64,000 nt of DNA, taken from the NCBI GenBank assembly GCA_013399115.1, contig VXAA01006451.1, positions 434,001 to 498,000 on the forward strand. The letters are read 5' to 3'. How positions within the stretch are numbered: the first letter of the stretch is position 1; each line of letters begins with the position of its first letter. Source of the DNA: Anseranas semipalmata. Its lineage: Eukaryota > Chordata > Aves > Anseriformes > Anseranatidae. The notes under the pieces were generated by a model. It did no database searches and had not been told where the DNA came from. It saw only the letters and a program-made list of their open reading frames with translations. This document shows, one piece after another, positions 25,673-39,600 of the stretch. A program made the position numbers and the translations under genes.

Positions 25673-28284
25673 CTGCAGAACAAAAAATATGAGGTTTTAG
25701 GGCTCATGCTGAGGAACTAGGCTCCTTGGTAATATTACTGACTCTCATCCTCTCAGCATTTGGCACAGATGGGTACACAGAAGACACACCTTGGCAAATG
25801 GATTTCATGTACAAGATGTGTGACAAGGGAATGAAATGTGAAACACGCATACTGATTCACAGCTACAGATTAGGATATTTTTAAGAAAAAGTCCACTTCA
25901 AAGATGTTATCACCACTCGGTGATCATCACATATAACCACAGTCTGCAAGACTGTAAGCTCCTGAGATATGATCTGTAAATGCCATTACTATGACCTGGT
26001 CTTTGGCAGGTTCATGGGGAAATATATTAGCTCAGCTCCAGGACAAGCAGGTAACTTGAGAGCAGTTTCAGATTGTCACCCATCTGACAAAGCTGAAGGA
26101 AGATTGCAAGAGCCAGAAACGCCTCGATGTGCTTGCTGGATGTATCAGACCAGTCCAGGTAACAGTCAGCTCAACTAAGTACTTTCGTCTGGATTACATT
26201 ATGGTGTTTTTAAGAAACTGTTTCAGAGAAGAGAAAAACATGCTGTGACACACACAGAAGGACCTGAAGAAGCTAGTTTGTCCTGGGATCCCTTAGAAAT
26301 GTGATTGTTCGTGCTCAATATGATCAAGCTGTACACATAGACTTGTTATTGGTTTAACATCCATGTATGCTTAGTTCTTACTATGGTTCACTGAATCTGT
26401 CTGATCATACCTGGTACCAAATCTAATATACCATCCTGCACAGACATGAGGAGTTTGTAGAAACTGTGTTTTTTGCAATAAATTCTGAGATTTTTTTTGT
26501 GTTTCTCCCATTCCAAAATAGAAGGGAAGAATTATTTCAAAAAGTATATAGAAAGATAATGAAAATACAATTTTGTACCAACTGGAAGGAGATTGAGGCT
26601 TTGGAACATGAATCAATTTCATGGATTTCAGATTGCTTTTTCTACTCACACAGTCAAGACTCCTTTCCCCACCTCCACTGAAGAGCACAAGTAGGGACAC
26701 AATTTCCATTTTTTTTTATTATTATTTAAGAAACTTTGGGTATAGCAGATGACATAAAATGTGTTAGCTGCCTACTTTTGCAGAGATGCGCAATGAACTT
26801 CAGTAACATACTATGAGCTGAATTAAATTGTCTGCCAAAAGCAAGCAAACTTTTCTAGACAATCTGTTATTTGACACAGTGCAACCAGTAAAGCCTGTTG
26901 TACCATCTGCTCTATATAAAGTGCATGGTACATGTTTTACATGGTTTCTAAACTTAGCAATGAGCCAGAGTCAACACTTCTACAGTGGGGATCCCCTGTA
27001 AGAAATTTTGTCAACAATTCTTGCCCTTTTGGCTTCATGTCCAAGATCCTAGAAAATCCCTTTCCACGTAGACTTTGTTGCCCTTCCTTACAGACTGTAT
27101 ACCCTCAGGAGAACCAAAATATGTTTCAAAGCATATCCTGCTGGTGATCTCATGAGTAACTTCAAGGGCTAAGAAAGCACTGAGATGAAACGTGTGGCTC
27201 TTCAAACTCTGTAAGGACAGAAGCTTTACAGGTAGCTGGATATAGAAATTACATACTTAGAATTCTCTTACCTAAGACGGTCTAATTTGGAGGAGTCTTG
27301 GTGTGATAGCTGTATTCCTCGTCTGTGCTATAGTTGTCCCCATAACAACCTCAAAGCTTTGCTTTGGAGATGCCCAGCCTGCTATCACTGTTTGCTATTG
27401 ATAAAGTCCCTCATCATTACAAGATTTCTTGCACAGAAACGTGCAAAAAATTTGCAGAGTGCACACAGTAAACTGGAGGTGTCGGCTCTGAGGTACATTC
27501 TACACACATCTAAGTCTACATGCACACTGCAAACCTGACACTTCTAGAAGTTATACAACTACACATAACAATACAGCAGAAGGTACATTCCCATCAGTGC
27601 CAACTGGGAGACCAGTATCCAGAAATCCCACACACAAAAAGTCCTGGTGTTCAACAAATGCATCAGAGGAGTCCAATCTGCTGGGCTTCTCAAACATCTG
27701 GAATTTTTCAAAACCTCCCTATTCAACATTTTCCTGCCCAAAAGGGAACATATCCAGGAAAACTACATACACACACACATCCTAGCTGCCTTGCATTAGA
27801 AGGTAAAATGGGGATGGAAAATTAGCTCGTTAGTGTGATCTGGATGTACTGCATCCCTAACACACTGTGTCAGTCAAAACGCTATGACTTCCATCTTTAT
27901 TTTATTTTTTTATGTTCGAGGAAGGACAAAGGAATTCTTCTTGCATACCACTGAGAAACATTTTAAATTCTTATACACAGCAGCCAGCTGCTGTTTCCAG
28001 AAATTTTTCACAGCTTTTTTGCATTGCAAATGTGACTTCTCTAGAAGACACCTTCCCAGTCACACCTCAGCAGCGCTGAGCACGGAAAGGAGCAGGCACT
28101 GTGAAAAGGCAGCTGCTTGACCACCAAGGCAAGCAGCACAAGGGGGCCACAAGATGGAAGAAAATTTGGGCGGCAAGGAGTCAGAATGCCCAAGTATTGG
28201 AATGTGAAGGAGAAAGAACACACAGAAAAGTCAGATGCTAGGAGGAGGCTGTAATTTTAGGTTTATTCACTTTTTGCATGATTT

Positions 28285-28366
28285 TCACAGAATTGTAGGG
28301 GTTGGAAGGGACCTCCAGAGATCATCGGGTCCAACCCCCCCTGCCACAGCAGGTTCCCTAGAGAAA
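28285..28366 (-). mobile_element. CR1 3' tail fragment
   Basis: Contains tcacagaattgtaggggttg, then gaagggacctccagagatca and gtccaacc, then gcaggttccctagag: the antisense CR1 tail. About 80 bp, 5'-truncated, noncoding. Confidence 0.9.
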
Positions 28367-31300
28367 TTTTAGTCGGTCTGTCTGCAGAATAACTTGACAA
28401 AATATATATACTTGTTTTTACTAAGACTTCCTTATATTACTATGACAGTATCATAACTTAATGTGGCCCAAACTATCTAAACTCTTTTCTAGTACATAAC
28501 AGAGGTGAAATTGCAGTAGAAACACATTTATTTAAATTTCTTTAGATTTTAAGATCAAACAATATGCTTGTAATACTATTTCTAGTAAAAGCATCCATGC
28601 TAAGAACTACGTCAAAACTTGTGGCTTTTTGACTCTATACATTTTATCTGTCCTGGCTTTTGTCCCTAAAAGCCAGGCTAGCACTCTGTGTACAAATTCT
28701 AAAATATTTATCATGTTCTCTGGCCTGTGGCTGGCAACTGGCTATGCAACAGGTGGTCCAGAAAGGCATCCAAGCCCAGGGACAACCTGGCACCTGTCAT
28801 CCCCCTGGACATTTCACTGAAAGTACGCTCTGCAGTTTAGGATCCGGACAAACGGACTGCCCTGGCAGGAAAGGGATGATTGAATGTGGTGGTTGACATT
28901 CGTCATTAAAATAAAATACTTCCATTATGGTAAAACTGGTCTTCAAACAGAAAAAGGGGGGGGAGGGAGTCAGTTGGGGGAAAGAGGAACAATGGAGAAG
29001 GGAATGTCTTTGCAGTACACCATAGGCATTTCGGTGCTTGTATTTCAAGTTTCCATTTTTCCCTCATGGGCACAACTCCACATTTGGGCTCCATTTCCCA
29101 AGAAAAACTAAACTCTCTAGAGGAGATAAAGCCTGATGGGCACTTGGGATATAAGTGAAGGGGAGAGCATAAAGCACCTCAACTGCAATTCCCCAGTATT
29201 ACATGACAGGAAGATTTTAGGACCCAACTTTAGACAGTTCTCACACAAGCAGCCATTGTTCTACAGATAAAATTCATCAGTTTTTGACCAAGCTCCTCCC
29301 TTCTCCTCTAACATTTATCTGTTATTTCACATTATTTTATTGACTTCCTGCCAAGGTGTGTGAAATTAGTACAGCCTGAGAAAGGCCAGTCATTTTGGCT
29401 GGAGCAGAATGGCTTAGGGGACTCCAATTGTCATGGAATGGCGTGGGGAAAAAATGTTCAGAGATCTGGAGGCACTAAGGGGAAGAGTCAAGGGCAAAAG
29501 GTGCCCTGATGCACCTTTTTCAAATCAAAGTACCAAAGAAATAGAGGTGTGGGGTTTTTATTTTAAAATTACATGAAGTACCACCAGCTGACAAAGAAGA
29601 TGGGGGGAAAAGGATGTTCCAGCCTACAAGTACTGTTCTCTTGATTTTATTATCTCTAGTCTCAAAACCCATCTCTCCATATCTTACTGTTTGTGTCCTG
29701 TTAACCTTGTCACAATCCTAGAAAATTCAGAGTAACACAGGAAACCCATCCATCTCCACAGCAAGTAGACGGACTACTGTACGCTATTTTGTTTGCCGCA
29801 GCCTGCAAAGTAACACTTTCATCCATTCTTTATCGTAATATTAATTGTCTAGAAAAAAAATCAAGTGTGTAAAAACTGGCAATGGCTTTTATTCTTTGGG
29901 GAGATTTCAGAAGCCTGCAAGAGAATGAGCAGCAAGCTCCCTTCACACACAGGTGCACACACCCTTTGAGCTCATGGAGAGGAAGAATTTGAATTAGCTG
30001 CTTCCACAGTTTGAAAGCCTAATTGCTGAAGAGACTTTTGGAAGCGACTGTGGGGATGTCTCCCTGAAAGAAGCAACACAATAGAAATCATAGGAAGACA
30101 ATAAGAGGAAAAAAAGCAGAAGGAAAGGACAGGCACAAAGAACAGGCACCCCCTCAGAGGAGTACAGGTGCTGCTCCTTCCCGCCAAGAGCATTTAGGGT
30201 CTGCCAGCATTTTCCCTCCGAAATTCAACTGCTCAGTTCCCAGCGAGGCACACCAGCGAGGTCCCCATCGGAGAGCTCTATCCGCCCCAGGGCATTAAGA
30301 AATGGCCATGTCACCCTGCAGGAGGCAGCTCCTGAGGAGGAGGATGGGTCCTGATCCCAGGGACAGACCTCCAGTTTGCTTTCCCAGATCTACAGCCAGT
30401 TCCTGATCCTGTAACTAAAACTGTTGTGCATCTGCCGCTTCCCTTGGTGACTCTGATCATGGTGACTCTGCCCCTTGCACCTGCTCTTCTTTCCACAGAC
30501 CACTCTATGCCTGCAAAGACGCCTTTATATTTACTAGGCAGAGTGCTCTGGAAAGACAGGACAACAGAAAAATGAAATCAAGCAGGAGTCAGAAACACTT
30601 CAGATCTCTTCCAAGTCTTGGCCTTGCTACGCAGCCGCAAGTCACTAATCTTTGAGACAAGGACAACCAGAGGAACAGACTGTATTTTGTTTCTCAGAAG
30701 CAGAGTTTGACACAGTCAGTCAATGACCCCACTGGAAAACTGAACAGTCACTGCAGGTAAACTTGCTTACTAGCTAGAGACACAATAAATAAAAACCCCA
30801 ACACCTTAATAGCCCACCACGCTTTTCCATCCGAAATGCCTACTGACTAGGATTTAAACATGAACATTGTAAAACTAATTATGTGTCAATGAAAAAGTCT
30901 TGCACAGAGAGCTCAGTTTATCCAAAATATCATAGTTAATTTGCCAGCTTAGCAGTGAGCAGCTTTGTTTTTCATTAACTTACACTTCTAACAGCAAAGG
31001 AAAACAAGATATCTTGATGTAAGGCAAAAGTAACATCTGAGAGCAATAATACATATTTCCATTTTCCCCAGTTTCATACTGTTGGAATATTCTTTTTAGC
31101 TCTGTCAGTTTATATTTACTATTCAAACTATGCCAAGTCTGTGACTATATCTCAAATGTAAATAGTGCACTTGTATATTCTGCACTGGTTTATGGAGTGG
31201 GTGCCTGTATGATGGATTAGTAAAATTCTGTAGCATGTTTTAGGAATCAAACACAGGCTCTTTATCAAAGTGCTCAGAGACATCAAGCGTGTTATAAATT

Positions 31301-31469
31301 GGCTCATAGCATAAAAAAAAAACAGATTAAAACATTCTTATTTGGTCTCACTGTATTTTTGATTCAAGCACATTAGCTGTCATTTTTTCCCCTGAATGTT
31401 TTCAAAAGAATGACTGGTTTATAACAGGTTTAGACAAACTGGTTTTGGGAAGGGAATACAACCCTTTCT

Positions 31470-33604
31470 TTTATTAAATATCAAGAACCAGAATTCCTCT
31501 GACAGGAATCTGCAGAACTGCAAGCACCGGATTTACTTACTCCAGAGGAGTAGACCACAAATCTCGGAGCACACAGAGAAAAATCAATGTTTCCTTGAGC
31601 AGCGATAACCACCCAACCAGGGCAGCACCAGCTCATCTCCCCCCGCCTTTACCAACGCATAGCCCAGTGACTATAAAAAAGCCACACATTGGAAATGACT
31701 TCTGGTCACCAGCAACAGGGAAGAGATTCAGGTTAACCTCCTCGGTGGAGGAGGCTGTGCTGCTATCACATCTCCGCCAAACACCCTCCTGCTCCCTCGC
31801 CCCTACCCTCCACCAGCAACAGCCCACTTTTACCTGCTCAGTAACAACTTACTGCACAACCTGCTTGCAATGTTACAGCAAAGGCAGCAGGGATCTGTGA
31901 AGCCAGAACAAACTTTAAGGTCTCCCAGTCAATTGCCTGAGCCCACTAAGGAATAAAGCAAGATATCTATGGAGACTTGCACAAGAAAGAACAAATATTT
32001 CTGATTTAAATCTTTCAAAATAGCACATGCAACTAACTTTTGCTAGGGAAGCAACTTGATCTTGTAGCTCGTTGACACCACACATTGGGATTTTCTCTGT
32101 AGAAGCATAACAAGGTAGTTATTGGTGCAAAAAGGATTACGCTCACAGCAGTCCGCAAAACGCTTTCCTTTAGCAGCTGTGCATTATTACCATTTTTGAA
32201 GGCAGGACTTGAAGACTTATCATCATTGCTATCTAAGGATCTTTCTTCAGCTAGACACAACAAATTCTCATCTGTTAATGTCACCACTTGCACTCAGCAT
32301 GCTTTGGTGTCCCGTTAATACACAGATGGAGGATCAGATCAGAGATCAAGTGTCAGAGTCACTGACTGCAGGAAATTAAATCAGTTTAGATGGAAGCCAA
32401 AATAATATCAAAACTTTTTTTTTTTTAATTACATCTCAAGCTTTATGCAACACAAACATGACATAATTTTAAGGTCAAGGGAGCAGATGGAGGTTTTGAA
32501 GGAGTTCAGATTTAAAACCTCAGAGAAAGAGCAAGGGCGACAGTTAATATGGATTGTGGTTAGCTAGCTGCATCCAGAGGATCCTGCTGGGACGTGCGAG
32601 GACAGTTACTGGACAAATGCAGCTAAGAGAGTCCCAGAGGAGTTTGAGAGCCCCCACAGCACAAGTATGCTGTCAGAAGAGGCAGAAACTGAGAGTTTTG
32701 TTACTCCCATCCACAATGGTCTCTAATTCTACCAGCTGCAGAGTAAGCCAGCGTCTGTCCACCCCTGTCTGGAGGGCAATGCAGTCACGTCAGTCTCTCC
32801 TGTAACATGCTTGACATGGGAATCAGCATTCCTGCTAGCTCCACGTTACGCTAGGGCTGCAACAGGCTGGAGCTGGCCAGCTTGGCATAAGCTTAGCAAG
32901 GACATCAGGGCATCTTTCCATAGCTGTGCAGAAGACCCCCCCTGCTACTGTAGTCTCACATCAGCATGTGTTCCTGGGTCCTTTTTCCAGATTTGAACAG
33001 GTGAGTGATGAAACTTTTATCAAAGACTTTGGTAAGTTTTGATTTCATTTTGGCTGCTTATTCATCTGGTGTCCAATCCACAGCCTCTTGTCTGACAACA
33101 GCTGGCCAGCTGTGTAAAGAAGTTTTTGAAACTGAGCTTCCATAGTATCTGTAATCTTCCTGGAGATGCCATGGTCAGTCCTTCCTCTCTCCGTTTTCCA
33201 GAGTGAACCAGAAGCAGAAAAGCAGGGAGGTTGTAGTAACATCTTCCACATTCATCTCCAGAAGCAAAGAATCCAGAGTCTCTTATAAGCACGCGTTACA
33301 CTTCTTTGCAGCATTAGGGGGTCTCAAGAAGGGACAAGAGAGAGGGCTGAAGCAAAAGCTACAGCCACAGAATTACACAATTCACTGGCCCTGGACATGC
33401 ATGTACTTCCAGTTACTCAGGCTATGTGAAACCTTGCACGAATACATACTTGCACATACAATGTTAATACAGCAAGTGTCAAACGCAAGTGCGTGCATAT
33501 ACACAGTGGCAAACAGATCTGGGAAACCAAAATCCAGACCATGACATGCTAGCACAAAAGAAAAAAAAAAAAAAAAAAGGCGTCCAAGATCTTGGTCTTG
33601 CTCT
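31470..33604 (-). other. PARVG: PARVG 3' untranslated region and beyond, end uncertain
   Basis: Directly after the stop codon the transcript strand has an 18-base T run (A run at 33561-33578). Candidate poly(A) signals on the minus strand are ATTAAA at 32424-32429 and AATAAA at 31470-31475, which would give 3' UTRs of about 1.2 or 2.1 kb. None is clearly better, so the 3' end is left open. Confidence 0.35.
31541..31636 (-). other. Exon-like block A with a possible start codon
   Basis: An ATG at 31636 follows an in-frame TAA and opens a frame, MSWCCPGWVVIAAQGNID then FSLCAPRFVVYSSG, to a perfect donor (TGGA|gtaagt) in phase 0. It lies 2 kb downstream of the PARVG stop on the same strand. It overlaps the region that could be PARVG 3' UTR or readthrough, so independence from PARVG is not shown. 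Confidence 0.25.
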
Positions 33605-33684
33605 TCATATTTCTTTAGTCTTGTATTTGGAATATAGGCAATACAGAATGCGCATTGTAGACTTCATATCTCCTTTCACGATAT
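33605..33684 (-). CDS. PARVG: PARVG coding exon 12, C-terminus and stop
   Basis: 80 bases encoding (D)IVKGDMKSTMRILYCLYSKY and KTKEI, then TGA at 33605-33607. It corresponds to the human ending DIVNKDAKSTLRVLYGLF. KSTMRILY is the divergent form of the KSTLRVLY motif common to all parvins and still seen in the PARVB exon at 60.9 kb. Acceptor tttcttgtgcatctacag. The chain ends a few residues after CH2, as in PARVB. Confidence 0.92.
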
Positions 33685-36600
33685 CTGTAGATGCACAAGA
33701 AATGACAAAACCAGATAGGAAACATTAGCAATCCCTGGAAGAGGAGGAGGCTGCAACTGCCAAAGACAATCTTCCACATTTCCCCAATTATAATGCAAAC
33801 TTAGTCTAATTGCAACAAAAAGCAAAACAGGAACCACACACTTAGCAAATTATTTATGTATTAAATGAACATAAGGAAAAGGGACCTTTCACTGCACTAT
33901 CTTGCTGGAAGACAGGATAAATAATGCATAGTAAGAAATAATTCTTACCTAGCTGAGAAGAAAAGAACAGAGTAGATAATTTAATAGGACTTTACACCTT
34001 CAGCTTTTTTATGATTCTTCTATGGCATGACTCATGTTGGGAATTACCTGACACTATTTTTTGGTTGTAATGTTTCTATCATGTTTTGCTGATATTGGTT
34101 GTTTTCTTTTTTTTCTTTTAGTTTTCAGCTTCCATGTTCTTGCTAGGCAACGTGCTCTTGTTTTTAATACTTACAATGGAAGAGGGTAACTGACTCATAG
34201 GGTTTACTATCCTTCTTACATTGTTGTAAATCACCAGAAGAAACACTAACAATAAAACACCAGCAGATGAGATCCTTGAACAGTAAATAGTGTAGCTGTA
34301 ATAAGTACGCCTAAATCATATTATATTCAATCACTAGCTGAGGATTTTCCCCATGAAGCTAAAGGACCTGCGTATGTTGGCACCAATATTTCTTATACTG
34401 ATCAACTCTGTATTTGAAGCAGTATAGAACAGTCAGAAGGAAGTAAAAAGCATGGTTTTAACTCTTTTCATATAAAAGGTGGATCTCAGCATGGAGACCT
34501 GAGTTCAAGCTGGTTACCCTTTTCAAATTTAACATAAATAGCTTTCCAAACTCCTAGCTCTGTGCAATATGGCAAAAGGCCCACAGTCCATGCATGCCCA
34601 TCATGCAAATTGCCAGCATCACCAAAGCATTAGAGGAAAAAGAAAACAAATGAAAAACTAAAGAAAGTCCTAAATTCTGTCCTTCCATCTCCATGATGCC
34701 CCAGGTTCCATACTAAACACAGACACAGACTTGCTTATGAATAACTAACAGCAGAAGAGGCAATGCTTTCTATTTTTAATAAAGATTTGATTTCCTTACT
34801 CAACAACAAGCTTTTGAACTTGCAGGAGGAATGACGGGGTGAGGTTGCATGGCCTGCACTTTGCAAGAGGGCACAAGAGAGAGCAGCCACAGCTCTCTCT
34901 TGTGCTGAGATCCCATTAATGCAGCCACATCCCACATCCCACCTGGATGAGCAGCTAATCAAAAATGTTCTGTGGAGCAATTTTTTAATTGGAAAATTTG
35001 ACTCATCACTTTTTTCAGTGGGGAAACAGAGAGGAACAGGAATGTACATCTCAGTAAAAGCAGGCACAAAACATTGACTCAGCAATGAAAGCATTCATTT
35101 GGATGAAGGAGATCAAGATTCAGCTCCCAGGTCTGAACTAGGCAGAATACCTCAGACCTATGAATTTCACATTCAGGAGACTGACCCACCAGCTCTTCTG
35201 GGTTTAGATAGAGCAATCTTTCTGATTCTCAGGACATATTCTGAAATGTGTCTTCCCATATGAACCAAGTTTGTTTTTATATCACTAAAACTTTTTATGA
35301 GACAGGAAAATGGCTTTCCCTCCAGCTCAGCTGCTGCACTTTCACTAAGAATTGCCACTGTTCTAAATCTGTAACAAATACTGACTTATTAAACAGCTTA
35401 AGTTTAGTGTAAAGTTACTAGACTTATAACAATGCAACATTTTTAGCACAGAAATAAAAATTGTTCAAAACAATTTTCAGCTTTATTATTATTCATTCTG
35501 AACGAGGAACTATGGGGCAGTCATATAATGAAATGCATCAGTGCCACACTGCAGAACCTACCTTCTTCAACTACCCTAACTTTTGCTAGCCAGGATGTTA
35601 GCAATTCTATTCCAGACAAGTCTGTGTCATGACTCACCTTCAGAGTTCACAGAAAAATTTAGAAGACCTCCATCTGTTAGCAAGTCCAATGCAAGGTTAA
35701 CGTTGTGAAGCTGTTGAGAGAGAGAGATCAATATAACAGAAAATACTTTCCATCTAACAGCACAGCAGCCAGGATGTTTTTAAAAGTCTTTCTCTAGTAA
35801 CTGGAGTAAGATACTGATTCATAAATACGTACTCATACTCGTATTCATCTCTTTAGTTTCTTTTGAGGTGCTCTTCAGAATTTCTACCAATTATCATATA
35901 AAATCATATGTAAAATCTATCTCCAACAAAAAGTATCCCATGAGGTGGGAAGAACAATCCACTTATTTAAAAATAGACCTTGCATATGAAAGTCTTGCGT
36001 TAATGGATGTTTCCACAGGGAAAAGAGGGTAGATTCACAACTGGATCTAATAGATGCATGGAATTTATTTCTACTCCTTTTTTTTTTTTTTAAAACAATG
36101 CCCATATGTTTACTATATTTTTTTGCTACAAAAAAAATGTTAAGTAAAAAGTTGTCTATATTTCATTCAGAATTACAAAGACTGGATATCTTCTGATCAG
36201 CTATATTTGTGAGGTAGAAGTTTCTGCTTTAACATATAAACATGTACATACATGATAACAGTAGTGATAATATCCTTAATATTATTCATCAGAAATCAAG
36301 CATACCTCTATGAATAAAGGTTGGGGTTCTTCTCCTGATTTTTTCTCACTTGTTTTTTTCTCACTTCCCCACATAAAAGTAGCACCACAGGCATACGCAA
36401 TAATTATGAATGATATTTTAAAATAATATAACATCCCACTTGCTAGCTTCTTACAGCTTAAGAGCAGCTGTTTATTTGGATGGTAATTAGCAGGCTCCCT
36501 TCCTCTAATGAATCACAGAATCACAGAATCACAGAATTGTTCAGGTTGGAAGAGACCTCCAAGATCACCTAGTCCAACCTCTGACCTAACTCTAACAAGG

Positions 36601-39600
36601 CCCACACTAAACCATATCTCTAAGCTCAACATCTAAACGTCTTTTAAAGAAGTAACAAGAATGAAGTATGAAGTAAAATGAAGTAACAAGACCTGTAAGA
36701 ACTTCACATTGTTTCTTCATACATTCCTTAGGCTACTGAGGAATTTATCCTTCAGGAGGTACATCATAAAACACTGCCTCACTGTTCCCTATTATCTTCT
36801 GACAACAAGCACCGGGGTCCCACATGCATAAGCCAAGCAAAAACTGTATGCTCTGAAGTGAAGCAACAGATTTATGTTTTACCTGGTTCTGTGATTTACA
36901 AGTAACTGAGACTGACAGTTTGAATTCAAGCTTGTTTTCTTCCTCTCACAGTCAGCAGACAGGAGAGCTTAAGCTCACACAGACCTACACAATCTTCTGA
37001 TCAGAATGAATAAATCAAATGTTTTCTTAATTAATCAGCATAAGTAAAAAGGTCACATTTCCCCCTCTGTAAGCATATGAGATTTGCAAGGAAAGATAAC
37101 ATGCAGATTTCAAAATAAACCTTCAGACAGAAATACTGGTAACTACAAAAGAAAGTCAACCTAGAAAAATACGTTGTTCCATCCAGCTGCACTTCCAAAC
37201 TCAAAAGAGCTGGCAAATTCTCTAGGATTTACAATCTGACAGAGTCGGGACATTTGGGGTATTTCAGCTCTGGGACTGTTTTCACAAAATACACCAAGTC
37301 CGCACAGCTTTAGTAAGCACAGGTGCCCTTCCACGTTTCATCTCCTTACCACATGAAGTTCACCGCTAGTTCCAGCCTGACATATTTCATTATCATATCC
37401 TTTGTCTCAGGATATATGCTTTTCTATAGACATGAGCATCCAGATCTAGACTTTATCTACATCTGGCTATAAATCTCATTGTTTGTAACAAACACCCAGA
37501 AAACCTGCACCAAACCTACCCACTCGCAGCACGGACTTCTTGCACCTGCAGGCTGGTCACCTCCAGGCTTTTGGCTCTGGCTTTCCTCAGCCCTCCTGTC
37601 CCTCTACTGTGGGCTCCAGCCCTCCCTGCTACTTTCATTTTTTGTTTCTGTTTTCCTCCTCAGTACCTCTGCTTTCATCCCAGTTTCCTCGCCTTGTGAT
37701 TCATGAGGCATACGTATCAGCTTCGAACTTCAAGCTCCCAGCTTGAGTGAAAGTTGGTGCACCGCGCTGATCTCAATGGTGCGCGTGGTTGTCACCACTT
37801 TTATAACACGAATGACATGTTTTAAATCTTAGCAAAGGTTATATTTTCATACTTTACTGTACCAATTAACGTCAAAAATGACAGGGAGGAAGACACCACA
37901 TGGGAATTGAAAGACGTATTTTATGTTCAAATGACAGTTGAACCATGGTAGTTCAATATTTTTAGTTATGTTGTCATCCTGCTTTTTTTTTTTTTTTTTT
38001 TTTTAAATGAACATCAGAGGAGAAATGAATGGTAAATATCACTCTGGCAAAGTGTTCAACAGCAAGTCCAGTACTTGAAAGTAACATTGCTAGAATGTAT
38101 AGTATTGTATACCAGTACACAATCCCATTATATCCTTCTCTGGGTCCAGTGAACAGTAGGTGCAGGGTAAGAACTAGAAAGTCTGAGCTCTTGTTTGTAC
38201 CTAAAATGTAGGGGCATCTCATTTCTTGAAAAAGATCTGTGAGGTCTGAATAGGGCTAATCCAAAAGGAGAAAGATTATCTACAAAATTTTAAATGAAAC
38301 ATATTCATCAACTTCCCCTGAATGAATTTACTGGAAATGTTAAAAGCTTACTTCTAATTCCACGAACCAGAGCATACAATTTTGAAAACTGGGTGGAGGA
38401 GGACAAAGGGAAGGAAAACAAATGCAAGGAAATGCTTTGATTTTATTTGATTCAACCCTTCAAAATATGTTTTCCAGTTCTGAATCATCTTAGATATAAA
38501 ATCTGAATTTTTGTAATACCTTTAACAGTCATCAGCTTACAACAATGACTTTTTGACAAAATCTGAACCTAGCTCTCAGATAGTTGTGCTGTTAAATATT
38601 TTGATGAAAAGCTCCACAGAAGTATTTATTATTTAGTAAGGGACCCCTGAGAATTTTCATCACAGATAAATAGTGCCCAGGCAGATTAGCTGCGGAATCC
38701 AGGGAAGACTCATTTGTGTGGGTAAACCCCAAATGCAAATCATGTCAGAGGAGAGATTCCCATCTCAGCCACCTCTCAAGCAGGAAGGATTTGACACATT
38801 TCACCTTCAGAGATCCAAATGAATACAACTCAGGAAAAACAGCCAGGGTTTGAAGATCTTCTGAGCTACTCAGTGCCCACATGAAAAAAGTTCAGCAGTT
38901 TTGGCTGATTTTATGGTGCACAGGCATGCATGTATACAAAACCATCAACGTAACTAACGGTCATCCTTGGTCAGCTTCCTAGAAGTACCAGTGATCCAAC
39001 ATGGTCAGCAACTGAGCTTTTGTCTCCTCTACGATCCTAGGCACACCAGAGACAACTTGAGAAGATCTCAAATATCTCAAAGGATTTCAATATCCTGGAT
39101 CTGTGGATGAGGCGTTCACATCAGAGGCTGATCCCATTTTTTTCTTTGGAAGCACTGATAAAATCTGCCTGGTGGAGGTTGAGAATGGAGCCAGGCAAGG
39201 CTGGCTGGGTAGATTACAGCTCCCAGCCTTGGGGGAGGAAAAGATACTCGAGAGCTTCTGAAGCACAGAGGGGGCTTTCAAAATGTTCTGGTCATGTCTC
39301 AATTAAGGGATATTTTTAGGATGGCATAAAGAAAGCTATATGGATCCAGTTCTGTTATGCAAGATATGTCATCCAGTTAAAAAATGTCAGTTGTAGGACA
39401 GACTTGTAGGAGGATACTACACCAATTCCCTGCCACAGAGAGCCTCTGTTTTTCACTGGAAGGCTTCAGGAGCACATCTCTGCCTAAATAAATGCAAGTC
39501 ACAATAGTTTGCCTTACAGGAGACAATAATTATTTTTTGAAGGAGACAACAACCTGTTCCAAAGTATTTCAACAGCACCTAGTGCTTGCATTTGTACCAT

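Larger units (their letters stand above)
22661..31469. other. Intergenic DNA downstream of PARVG
   Basis: Apart from the 1.1-kb-spaced direct repeat, the CR1 tail at 28.3 kb, exon-like block B and a G-rich run near 28956-28980, nothing is recognised. The open frames here are short and lack protein-like composition. Confidence 0.55.

Noticed and set aside
27265..27330. Minus-strand donor-like site TTAG|gtaaga with short open frame
   Set aside because: Poor acceptor and an in-frame stop at the junction.
28956..28980. G-quadruplex-like run
   Set aside because: Four G-runs are present but one loop is longer than seven bases, so it misses the usual definition.
29960..30064. Minus-strand exon-like block ending ANSNSSSP
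   Set aside because: Reasonable acceptor but no donor or partner exon and no recognised protein; too weak to list.
1..33000. SHISAL1, expected by synteny after PARVG
   Set aside because: No plus-strand segment resembling its cysteine-rich or transmembrane exons was seen; it probably lies outside the window.
33062..33173. Minus-strand segment reading EAQFQKLLYTAGQLLSDK as a possible PARVG last exon
   Set aside because: It lacks the parvin KSTxRxLY motif and has a weak acceptor. The true last exon was found at 33605-33684.
34381..34450. Minus-strand TVLYCFKYR resembling the parvin RVLY motif
   Set aside because: Only four residues match, no suitable acceptor phase, and a better exon exists at 33.6 kb.
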